Source: Desulfobacterales bacterium (GTDB taxonomy: Bacteria; Desulfobacterota; Desulfobacteria; Desulfobacterales; UBA5852). Taken from it: a DNA stretch of 26,978 bases. Location of the stretch: assembly GCA_030066455.1 (NCBI GenBank), contig JASJBQ010000032.1, positions 1-26,978 on the forward strand, in the 5' to 3' direction. Positions within the stretch are counted from its first letter, which is position 1. Every line of letters starts with the position of its first letter. The notes under the pieces were generated by a model, which saw only the letters and a list, made by a program, of their open reading frames with translations, did not search any database and had not been told where the DNA came from. A program made the position numbers and the translations under genes. Of this stretch, positions 1 through 6,594 are shown one piece after another.

Positions 1-483
1 ATCGCCGCGTTTGAGGCGGTTTTCGATCGCCTCGAGGCAGCGACGGGCATAGACGGCACACAGGGGCTCGAGCCCAGCAGGGGTCTGGGGAACCACCACG
101 TCGATACCGGGCTGGCGGGCGTCCAGCAGGGATGCGATGAGCGCTGTCTTGACCAGCGGGATGTCGCAGGCGCAGATGAACACAGCTTCACAGCGGCTGT
201 AGAAGAGGGCCGTGTGAATACCGGTGAGCGAACTGCGGGCATCCACCAGGTCGGATACGATGGTGGCATCCCGATCGGCGTGGTTCTGGGGCTGATTGGA
301 CACGATGAGAATTTCGTCGAAAAGGTCGTCGAACGCCTGGAGGATATGATCGATCATCGCTTTGCCGGCCAGAGGGATGAGGGCTTTCTCGCGGCCGCCG
401 AAGCGCGAATTCAGCCCGCCGGCAAGAACAACCCCCGCGCAGGGGCTCCGATCGACGGGTGTCGTTGAAAGCTGCGGATTCAT
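1..483 (-). CDS. mobA: Molybdenum cofactor guanylyltransferase MobA (C-terminus outside window)
   Basis: Partial gene: 161 codons from the ATG at 483 to the left edge, still open there. Residues 20-33 carry the nucleotidyltransferase signature LAGG..SRFGG.EKA, close to the MobA consensus with the sugar/nucleotide-binding Arg and Lys. Residues 105-110 (ACDIPL) hold the metal-binding Asp of the MobA/GlmU fold. MobA transfers GMP from GTP to molybdopterin in the cytoplasm, making the guanine dinucleotide cofactor used by DMSO-reductase-family enzymes such as formate dehydrogenases and nitrate reductases. It is transcribed away from pyrR-moaB, and MoaB at 1555-2064 is a second cofactor-pathway protein nearby, which supports the assignment. 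A MobA-MobB fusion cannot be excluded because the C-terminal end is missing. The family is clear; the exact start is likely but has no strong ribosome-binding site. Confidence 0.9.
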   Translation of the reverse strand, partial: MNPQLSTTPVDRSPCAGVVLAGGLNSRFGGREKALIPLAGKAMIDHILQAFDDLFDEILIVSNQPQNHADRDATIVSDLVDARSSLTGIHTALFYSRCEAVFICACDIPLVKTALIASLLDARQPGIDVVVPQTPAGLEPLCAVYARRCLEAIENRLKRGD

Positions 484-818
484 TCCGTTCTGCACCAGGC
501 GTGTACGTTGCCGCCAGGGGACCCCGCCGCGGCGTCATTGACCATGGCCAATCCAATCAAATGGCCCCTGACGGTGTTCTCCGTTTTGCTGGATTCCTCG
601 CCGCTGGTCGTATTGGCGCTGAGTCCCCGTGTTGCGGGATTGAGCATTGCCAATGTGAACCATCCAATGCATCGTGAGCCCGCTCAAAGTGCACACCAAA
701 GGTTTGGTCGTGCCGCTTTGGCGCCGACGCACCTCGTCCGGCAGCCCGAATCTTGAAATTGGGGAGACGGCCAATAGATTGTAAAATATAATCTGCACTT
801 TATTTGCCGTATCGGTTT
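484..818. other. Intergenic region with no convincing gene
   Basis: No reading frame here resembles a known family or has a start with a ribosome-binding site. A stretch at about 640-783 has short open frames on both strands that could be decayed coding sequence, but I recognise nothing. The part after about 765 is AT-rich, unlike its surroundings, and may hold the promoter for the leader and pyrR. I could not pick out a clean -35/-10 pair. Confidence 0.5.
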
Positions 819-914
819 CCGGAGGAATATAAATGATCCCCCCGGCCTTGGCAAGACGTATCGCGGCCTGCGCGGCGGCCGGCGCCAACAATGCGCTTGC
901 TATTCCTCCGGGGG
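819..914 (+). promoter_or_regulatory. Inverted repeat covering a Shine-Dalgarno site, with a competing alternative stem
   Basis: Bases 819-829 (CCGGAGGAATA) are the exact reverse complement of 901-911 (TATTCCTCCGG), an 11-bp stem around a 71-base loop. The left arm contains the GGAGG that would serve as ribosome-binding site for the ATG at 833. A second stem, 839-845 with 908-914 (CCCCCGG/CCGGGGG), uses part of the same right arm and cannot form together with the first. Two exclusive pairings over a translation start are what a leader switch or attenuator would look like. No known riboswitch class was recognised, and the element may be fortuitous in GC-rich DNA. Confidence 0.4.
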
Positions 915-1000
915 TTGGTATATGCCGATGGATAATCGCGTGCCCGTGGCATTGGCGACGGCGGCGATCGCCGCGACAACCTTTAAAATGCAAAGGGTGA
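833..1000 (+). CDS. Possible 55-residue leader ORF before pyrR
   Basis: An ATG at 833 follows a strong GGAGG at 821-825 with a 7-base spacer and opens a 55-codon frame that ends at TGA 998-1000, 15 bases before the pyrR ATG. The predicted peptide is rich in Ala, Arg and Trp and matches no family I know. Its stop lies just before the pyrR ribosome-binding site (1005-1013), so a ribosome finishing it would sit on that site, which would suit translational coupling. Its own ribosome-binding site lies in an inverted repeat. It could be a true leader peptide, a small unknown protein, or the remnant of a decayed gene. No homology supports it. Confidence 0.3.
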   Translation: MIPPALARRIAACAAAGANNALAIPPGVGICRWIIACPWHWRRRRSPRQPLKCKG

Positions 1001-1015
1001 GATCGGGGGAAGGCG

Positions 1016-1555
1016 ATGAGCGCACAGGAAATGGTCATGGACGCCAAGGACATCGATCGCACCGTCACCCGTATGACCCACCGGATTCTGGAGATCCACA
1101 AGGGCGCGGCCGGTTTAACCCTGATCGGCATCCAGACCCGGGGCGTTTTTCTGGCCAAACGCATCCAGGACAAGATCAAGGCGATCGAGGGCACCACCGT
1201 GGAAACCGGCGACATGGACATCACCCTCTACCGCGACGACTGGACCCGCATCAGCCATCATCCGGTGGTTCAGGCCACGGATATTCTGTTTTCGGTGGAT
1301 GAACGCGAGATCATCCTTGTGGACGACGTTCTCTTTACCGGACGGACCACGCGAGCGGCCATGGATGCCATCATGGACTTCGGCCGGCCGGCCCGAATCG
1401 AGCTGGCCGTTCTGGTGGACCGCGGCCACCGGGAGCTGCCCATTCAAGCCGAATATGTGGGCCGCTTCATCGAAACCCGGCGCTCGGAAACGATCAACGT
1501 CTTTCTGCAGGAGCACGACCAGGAAGACAAGGTTTTGATTGCAAGGAAGGCCTGA
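1016..1555 (+). CDS. pyrR: PyrR: pyrimidine operon regulator / uracil phosphoribosyltransferase
   Basis: 179 residues, the usual PyrR length. Residues 99-112 (IILVDDVLFTGRTT) are the PRPP-binding loop of type I phosphoribosyltransferases in the PyrR form, and residues 38-45 (GIQTRGVF) and 70-75 (TLYRDD) are also typical of PyrR. In Gram-positive bacteria PyrR binds pyr mRNA and attenuates transcription when UMP is high; it also converts uracil plus PRPP to UMP. In Gram-negative bacteria the RNA-binding role is often unproven. The start at 1016 has a good purine-rich site (GGGGGAAGG, 1005-1013). The stop overlaps the moaB start by one base (TGATG), indicating coupled translation. No pyr biosynthesis gene and no recognisable PyrR-binding RNA loop lies in the window. 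Confidence 0.93.
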   Translation: MSAQEMVMDAKDIDRTVTRMTHRILEIHKGAAGLTLIGIQTRGVFLAKRIQDKIKAIEGTTVETGDMDITLYRDDWTRISHHPVVQATDILFSVDEREIILVDDVLFTGRTTRAAMDAIMDFGRPARIELAVLVDRGHRELPIQAEYVGRFIETRRSETINVFLQEHDQEDKVLIARKA

Positions 1556-2064
1556 TGGCGGAAGTCGCGCACAAGGCGTCGGTGCCCCGTAACCTGGCCG
1601 TGGGTATCCTGACCGTTTCGACCTCCCGCAGCCTCAAGGAGGATAAAAGCGGAAAATGGATGGCGCGGCGCTGCGAGCGTGAAGGCCATCGTGTCGTGGC
1701 CCACCATGTGGTGCCGGACGAAGCCCGCTCGATCGCCGAGGCCCTGGGCATGATTATCGACGCGCATCAGCCGCATGCCGTCATCGTAGACGGCGGTACC
1801 GGCATCACCCCGGCCGACGTCACCATCGAGGCCGTCCGCCCGCTGTTCGACAAAGAGCTGACCGCTTTCGGTGCGCTTTTTGCCCAGTTGAGCTTCGAGG
1901 AGATCGATTCGGCCGCCATCATGTCGCGGGCCACGGCCGGCGTGATCGGTCAAACCGTGGTCTTCTGCCTGCCGGGCAGCCTCAACGCCTGCAAGCTGGC
2001 CTGCCAGGCCCTGATTTTTCCCGAACTCGGGCATTTGGCCAAACACGTCCGCGGCGGCGGTTGA
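1555..2064 (+). CDS. moaB: MoaB/Mog-family molybdenum cofactor protein
   Basis: 169 residues. The family core is visible: residues 78-90 (VDGGTGITPADVT) form the molybdopterin-binding GGTG loop with its acidic residue, and residues 139-142 (LPGS) the second conserved loop. The stretch between (FGALFAQLSFEEIDSAAIMSRATAGV) is typical of MoaB proteins. The family adenylates molybdopterin before molybdate insertion in the cytoplasm (shown for Mog/Cnx1G; MoaB does this in some organisms lacking Mog). It starts inside the pyrR stop codon, so the two are co-translated. mobA lies 1.1 kb away on the opposite strand. The family is certain; whether it does the MoaB or Mog step is not shown by the sequence. 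Confidence 0.92.
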   Translation: MAEVAHKASVPRNLAVGILTVSTSRSLKEDKSGKWMARRCEREGHRVVAHHVVPDEARSIAEALGMIIDAHQPHAVIVDGGTGITPADVTIEAVRPLFDKELTAFGALFAQLSFEEIDSAAIMSRATAGVIGQTVVFCLPGSLNACKLACQALIFPELGHLAKHVRGGG

Positions 2065-2121
2065 ACCCGTTGCGCCGCCTGCCAGCCGGCCCTTCTTTTC
2101 CTCCCCACCCCCGCTTGGATG

Positions 2122-4389
2122 TCAAACCGACGATCCCAGCACGTCCGGGATGCCGAAAATGGCGGTGTTCAGGTTACGACTGAGCCCGGTCGGTTCGGCC
2201 AGGGGCGCATCGTCCAGAAGGGTGGCCGGGACCACCCCCATCAGGGCGTTGGTCAGCAGCACCTGGTCGGCCGAATAGAGGTCGACCGGAAACAGCGGCT
2301 TGGGCTCAATCCGGTAACCCCGGGCCTCCAACTCCCGGCAGACGCATGCTTCCATGACGCCGGGCAGGACGTGGGCGGAAACGGGCCGCAACACCGTCCG
2401 ATCGCGGATGGCCAGCAGATTGGCCGTATGGGTTTCGGAAAGGCTGCCGTCCGGGTTGAGGATCAGGGCTTCGTGGGCACCGTTTTCCCGCGCCCATGCG
2501 CCCGCCCGCAGATAAAACAGGTAGTTGAGGGTCTTGTAGTCGGCCCAGGGGGATTGCCGCGCCTCGGGGTAGACCCGCAGATCGAGGCCCCGGGTTCCGA
2601 GAGCGGCCAGGCGGTGGCGATAGGGCTGGGCCGAAACCCAGAGACTGCCTGCGCGACCTCGCGCGCGATCACCGGCCGTGGCGGTGAGGCGCAGGGCGGC
2701 CGTGCGCGCATTCAGTGCGTTGCGGGTCAGGACCTGGTCAATGACCGTCCCCCAGGTCATGTCCGGTGGCGGCGTGTCGAACACGGCCTGCCAAGTCCGG
2801 TTGAAGCGGTCCAAATGCGCCTTCAGCAGCGGCACCCGGCCGTGGTCGGCCCGGAGGGTTTCAAAAAAGCCGTTGCCATAACGCACCCCCTCATCGGTGA
2901 CGGGCAGGCGGGCATCGGCAGCGGGCAGGAGGCGGCCGTTGAACCAGACCCATTCGGTGGAAAGCGAAATCGGGGGGCAGTTGCGGCAGACATCGAAAAC
3001 CGTGCGCCCCTTGTGGAGGGTTTCCTCGAATTCGCTGCGGGGATCGGAATCGTACACCACCCCGCCACCCACCGAAAATGCCATGCGCTGGCGGTAGATA
3101 ACCGCCGTGCGAATGGCAATGGAAAAGTCCAGGGTCCGGTGGAAGCTGATGTAGCCGATGGCGCCGGTATAGACGTGCCGCCGGTCAGGTTCGAGTTCGT
3201 CGATGATCTCCATGGCGCGGATCTTGGGGCATCCGGTGATGGAACCCCCGGGAAATACCGACCGGATGAGATCGACGGCGTCCCGCTCCGGGTCAAGCTC
3301 CCCTTCCACGACCGACACGAGATGGTAGACGTTTTCGTAAGCCTCGAGCGCCTTGTGCCGGGTCACCTTGACCGATCCCCCGCGGCAGGTCCGGCCCAGG
3401 TCGTTGCGCAATAAATCCACGATCATCGAAAGCTCGGCGTCGTCCTTGGTGCTGGCCAGCAGTTCGTCGCGCATGGCCTGATCGGCCTCCGGCCCGGGTT
3501 GCCGGGGGCGGGTGCCCTTGATGGGCCGGGTTTCCACCTTGTTGGCGCTCAGCTTGATAAACCGCTCCGGCGAGGTGGAGACGACGCGATGGTCGCCGGC
3601 GTTGATGAACGCAAAGAACGGGGCCGGATTGGCTTCGTACAGGGTTCGGAAAAACCCGAAAGCGCTGCCCTCGAACCGGGTCTCGAAGCGTTGGGAGAGG
3701 TTCACCTGATAGACGTCGCCGGCGGCGATGTATTCGCGAATCGTTTCCACCGCCGACTCATAGCCCGCCTGATCGAAATTGGCGTTCACCGCCGCGTCGA
3801 TGGCGAAGGTTTCATCCGGCAAGGCCTGTCCCTCGCGCTTGGTGGCCTCGGCCGCGAAATGGCCGCCCAGGGTACGCCCATCTTCGAGGGTGCGGAGGAT
3901 TTCATGCAACACCACACGCCCGGTTTGTGTATCGTGCACCAGGATGGCGGACGGGGCATAGAGGCAGACCTGGGGCAGGCCCCACCGGTCGACCGATGTA
4001 CGCGGCAATGCTTCGAGCTGGTCCTTAAGGTCGTAGGCCAGATACCCCATGAGGCCGGCGGCCAGGGGAACGCCCTCGGCGTCCGGTTGGCATTGGCATC
4101 GATCGGTGACGGCGCGCACCGCATCGAGGGGGTCCATTTCAAGGCGATGGGGACGGCCGTTGACGGTCAGTCGGACGACACGCCCGCGGCTCTTGAGGGT
4201 CAGCCAGGGATCGACCCCCAGGATGTGATGGCGGGCGCTGTCCAGGCCCCCGCCGCTCATGAGCACAACCGTGCCCTCCTCATGGGCCCAGCTGGAAGCG
4301 ATGTCCATGAAGGGCCGCGTCGGCGTCCAATCGCCCCGCCTGACCTGCAAGCCGCCCGCCGCGTCCATTATTGCGCGCATCGATGTCAT
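2122..4389 (-). CDS. pabB: Fused aminodeoxychorismate synthase component I / 4-amino-4-deoxychorismate lyase (PabB-PabC)
   Basis: 755 residues. Residues 1-190 resemble the anthranilate synthase I N-terminal domain and about 205-468 the chorismate-binding domain. The PIKGT motif at 289-293 has the Lys nucleophile that marks PabB rather than TrpE (which has Ala), and residues 379-389 hold FPGGSITGCPK. Residues about 480-755 form a fold-type IV PLP enzyme like PabC, with the likely PLP Lys at 619 (DYKTLNYL). The fusion aminates chorismate using ammonia from PabA, then releases pyruvate to give p-aminobenzoate for folate. I chose the ATG at 4389 because it forms an ATGA overlap with the pabA stop; an in-frame ATG two codons upstream is also possible. 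PabB-PabC fusions are known in several bacteria. Confidence 0.95.
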   Translation of the reverse strand: MTSMRAIMDAAGGLQVRRGDWTPTRPFMDIASSWAHEEGTVVLMSGGGLDSARHHILGVDPWLTLKSRGRVVRLTVNGRPHRLEMDPLDAVRAVTDRCQCQPDAEGVPLAAGLMGYLAYDLKDQLEALPRTSVDRWGLPQVCLYAPSAILVHDTQTGRVVLHEILRTLEDGRTLGGHFAAEATKREGQALPDETFAIDAAVNANFDQAGYESAVETIREYIAAGDVYQVNLSQRFETRFEGSAFGFFRTLYEANPAPFFAFINAGDHRVVSTSPERFIKLSANKVETRPIKGTRPRQPGPEADQAMRDELLASTKDDAELSMIVDLLRNDLGRTCRGGSVKVTRHKALEAYENVYHLVSVVEGELDPERDAVDLIRSVFPGGSITGCPKIRAMEIIDELEPDRRHVYTGAIGYISFHRTLDFSIAIRTAVIYRQRMAFSVGGGVVYDSDPRSEFEETLHKGRTVFDVCRNCPPISLSTEWVWFNGRLLPAADARLPVTDEGVRYGNGFFETLRADHGRVPLLKAHLDRFNRTWQAVFDTPPPDMTWGTVIDQVLTRNALNARTAALRLTATAGDRARGRAGSLWVSAQPYRHRLAALGTRGLDLRVYPEARQSPWADYKTLNYLFYLRAGAWARENGAHEALILNPDGSLSETHTANLLAIRDRTVLRPVSAHVLPGVMEACVCRELEARGYRIEPKPLFPVDLYSADQVLLTNALMGVVPATLLDDAPLAEPTGLSRNLNTAIFGIPDVLGSSV

Positions 4390-5048
4390 AGGCATTCGCT
4401 GTCCGCTGATTCGTGAATGGTCAACCGGGCCATTGGAAGGCGATCGTCATACGCGGAATCGCTTTGAGCGCCCACCAGGGGACCCAAGTCGAGAAAATTG
4501 CGGATGATGACAGCGCCGCCCGCCGTCAGGAAGCTCTCGGGGTGAAACTGAACCCCATGCAGAGGGTATTCCGGGTGGGACAGTCCCATGACCACGTCGT
4601 CGTCACTCCAGGCGGTGACCTGCAGCTCATCCGAGAGCACGTCCACCATGAGCGAATGGTAGCGCGCGGCTTCGAACGGGCTTTGAAGCCCCGTAAAAAC
4701 GGCCTGGCCGTCGTGTCGAACCCGGCTGGTCTTGCCGTGGCGCGGCACGGGTGCCCGGATGGTGCGGCCGCCGAAAACCTCGTTGAGACACTGCATGCCG
4801 AGACAGACACCCAGGACCGGTATGCGACGGTACCAGGTGCGGATCAAAGCCATCGACAGACCGGCGTGGGCCGGATCTTTGGGGCCCGGGCTGATGAGAA
4901 GATAATCCGGCGCAAGCGCCTCCGCGGTCTCGAGCACAAGCTGATCCGAGCGGAACACCTGGATATCGAGATCGCAACACATGAACATTTGCACCAGGTT
5001 GTAGGTAAAGGAGTCGTAGTTGTCGATCACCAGCAGGCGCGCGCGCAT
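4386..5048 (-). CDS. pabA: Aminodeoxychorismate/anthranilate synthase glutamine amidotransferase subunit (PabA/TrpG)
   Basis: 220 residues, a class I glutamine amidotransferase. The nucleophile is Cys82 (GVCLGMQ) and the His169/Glu171 pair is in QFHPESF; the N-terminal IDNYDSFTYN is typical of PabA/TrpG. It hydrolyses glutamine and passes ammonia to the PabB partner. The start at 5048 is chosen over upstream in-frame Met codons because GGAGG stands 5 bases before it. The stop overlaps pabB-pabC by four bases, so pABA synthesis is the main expected role. PabA proteins can also serve anthranilate synthase, and sequence alone does not exclude that. The C-terminal 30 residues beyond the conserved domain are not recognisable. 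Confidence 0.93.
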   Translation of the reverse strand: MRARLLVIDNYDSFTYNLVQMFMCCDLDIQVFRSDQLVLETAEALAPDYLLISPGPKDPAHAGLSMALIRTWYRRIPVLGVCLGMQCLNEVFGGRTIRAPVPRHGKTSRVRHDGQAVFTGLQSPFEAARYHSLMVDVLSDELQVTAWSDDDVVMGLSHPEYPLHGVQFHPESFLTAGGAVIIRNFLDLGPLVGAQSDSAYDDRLPMARLTIHESADSECL

Positions 5049-5069
5049 CGCTTCCTCCATCAAGCAGAA

Positions 5070-5098
5070 ACGCCACCCCGAATGAGTCTGGGTGGCGT
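5070..5098 (-). promoter_or_regulatory. Hairpin in the pabA 5' leader
   Basis: Bases 5070-5078 and 5090-5098 are perfect 9-bp inverted repeats (ACGCCACCC/GGGTGGCGT) around an 11-base loop. Read on the minus strand, the hairpin is followed by a short T-rich stretch and then, 22 bases later, the pabA start. This arrangement would fit a weak attenuator or an mRNA-stability element. The T run is interrupted, so strong termination is unlikely. Confidence 0.4.
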
Positions 5099-5738
5099 CG
5101 GCCTAGTGCATAACTCATGATTTCAACACCTCGCATTGAAGGTGCTTCTCGCGATCGTTTCCAATTTCAATACCCTGATATGGCCACGAAGGCAAGTGCC
5201 GGGGCGACGGTTCGATTCAGGGTCCGGCCCGCTTGCGCGGCAGTGGTGTTTCACGGCCAACCCACAGATTATATTTTGGTTGTGCAGGCCTGTCTGTCTC
5301 GACAATCGGCAGAGGACCGATTGCGATATTCATGATTTAAGTGTTTACCATAAAATCTGGGCCGGTCGACAAACCGTTTGCTGCAGGGAGATTGCACCCG
5401 ATGCCATAATGCCGGGGGCGCGCGACTGTAGACCATCTGGTGGGGCTGAATCGGCAAGCCATTAAATAAATTAATGGCATGAAGATAAATTAAAGGTTTT
5501 TCAACAATAATAAACAATCATTTGGATTGACGGTCTTACACGCAAACGGCGCGGCGACGGCAACCCCGTTGGGATTTTACAATAATTACGATGAAAAGAC
5601 CGATTCGTCCGTATGGGCTAAAATGATTCGATGCCAAAACTAAGATTTAGGCTTGAAATTTGCAAAGACTTCCATTTGCAATAAATAGCAATCGCGTTTT
5701 TAAAATTTGTATACGGATCTATTTAAGGATAAAATCTC
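5099..5738. other. Long AT-rich intergenic region between divergent genes
   Basis: No gene-like frame is visible. The base composition falls towards AT after about 5450. It must contain the promoters of pabA (minus strand) and of the secreted protein at 5739 (plus strand). A palindrome at 5458-5478 is listed separately. A TTGCAA at 5676-5681 followed by TAAAAT at 5701-5706 is a poor promoter candidate because the spacer is 19 bases. Confidence 0.5.
5458..5478. promoter_or_regulatory. Perfect palindrome, possible operator
   Basis: GCCATTAA (5458-5465) and TTAATGGC (5471-5478) are exact inverted repeats with a 5-base AT spacer. The shape, two 8-base half sites about two turns wide, suits a dimeric DNA-binding regulator. 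It lies 260 bases before the secreted protein at 5739 and 410 bases before pabA, so its target is unclear. No regulator is assigned. Confidence 0.35.
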
Positions 5739-6368
5739 ATGCTAGCGCGTTCAATTCTCATAATCGTATTCTGTTTTGCATTGCTCATTCCGCCGGTGAA
5801 CGCGGCACCGTTAGATCAATTCGTCAACAACGACCTCGTCGCTGGCAATGGTCTGGCTCCCCCCGAAGGCTTCTTCGCATCCTTGTTTTGGTATGCGAGC
5901 AGCAATCTATTTGAAACGGATCAGGTTTTTCTGTTCCTGGATGCGAGCGGCGGCGTCACCTTCGAGGGCTGGACGCAGGCACCTTACTCGACTGGTGGGT
6001 GGTTTGGACCACCTGACCCCGTTTACTGGACCAATGATGTCATGCCGGATCCCAACTTTCAGCTTTCTGCTTCCGGTGAGCCATTTGGTACCAATCGTGC
6101 CTCTTCAGGCCGCTTCGGGGTCGAAGTCAGTGACAACACGCAATCATTTAGTCTGGAATACGCATTTCTGCTGAACGGCGAGCTTGTCGGATCCGGCACA
6201 GGGTATTGGGATGGAAATCTCGGCCAGTGGGCCAACTGGGATGGCGCTTTTGACCCGGACCATCTGGACAACCTCCACGCCCCCATCAGCGGCACGGTAT
6301 GGCTCATGGCGTCCGGTATTTTGGCGCTGGTGGGTATCCGGCGAGGCAAGCCGATGCGTCGCAACTAG
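5739..6368 (+). CDS. Secreted protein with PEP-CTERM-like C-terminal sorting signal
   Basis: 209 residues. Residues 1-23 are a signal peptide (Arg4, hydrophobic core, cleavage near NAA-P). The middle, rich in Trp, Gly and Asp, is not recognised. Residues 181-205 have the three-part layout of exosortase substrates: a short Pro motif (API-SGT), a hydrophobic helix (VWLMASGILALVGI) and a basic tail (RRGKPMRR). This resembles PEP-CTERM and VPLPA-CTERM signals, with Ser-Gly-Thr in place of the usual Pro-Glu-Pro. Such proteins are cleaved and sorted by exosortase to the outer surface or matrix. No exosortase gene lies in the window. The start has AAGGA 9 bases upstream. The gene stands alone with its own terminator. 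Confidence 0.75.
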   Translation: MLARSILIIVFCFALLIPPVNAAPLDQFVNNDLVAGNGLAPPEGFFASLFWYASSNLFETDQVFLFLDASGGVTFEGWTQAPYSTGGWFGPPDPVYWTNDVMPDPNFQLSASGEPFGTNRASSGRFGVEVSDNTQSFSLEYAFLLNGELVGSGTGYWDGNLGQWANWDGAFDPDHLDNLHAPISGTVWLMASGILALVGIRRGKPMRRN

Positions 6369-6397
6369 TGCTTCCATCGGCAGCATCGATTCCAAAG

Positions 6398-6422
6398 GCC
6401 GCCCGATCCGGGCGGCTTTTTT
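6398..6422 (+). terminator. Rho-independent terminator
   Basis: GCCGCCC (6398-6404) pairs with GGGCGGC (6410-6416) across a 5-base loop and is followed directly by six T. It lies 30 bases after the stop of the secreted protein. Confidence 0.85.
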
Positions 6423-6594
6423 ACTTTAAGCGCACCCCAGACCTCTCTCTGGCCGCCGGCATCCCCCACAAATGTCCGGAACGGACGCCATCCTCTTGCA
6501 GTCGGCCGCGAGCAGGTGCGCGCTGAATTCTTGCAATATCAAAATATCGCCTTATCTGTATCTATTGTAATCGTGTAAGCTGGAGATATTTGCA

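Noticed and set aside
535..1224. Minus-strand open frame across the leader and pyrR
   Set aside because: Runs antisense through pyrR and has no conserved motif.
2119..3414. Long plus-strand open frame opposite pabB-pabC
   Set aside because: It is antisense to a clearly conserved gene in GC-rich DNA, is Gly/Arg/Gln-rich and matches no family.
3499..4416. Plus-strand open frame opposite pabB
   Set aside because: Same reason: it mirrors codon positions of the real gene and has no recognisable domain.
5380..5460. Possible c-di-GMP (GEMM) or other riboswitch before the secreted protein
   Set aside because: I looked for the conserved GEMM core and for other known aptamer cores and did not find them.
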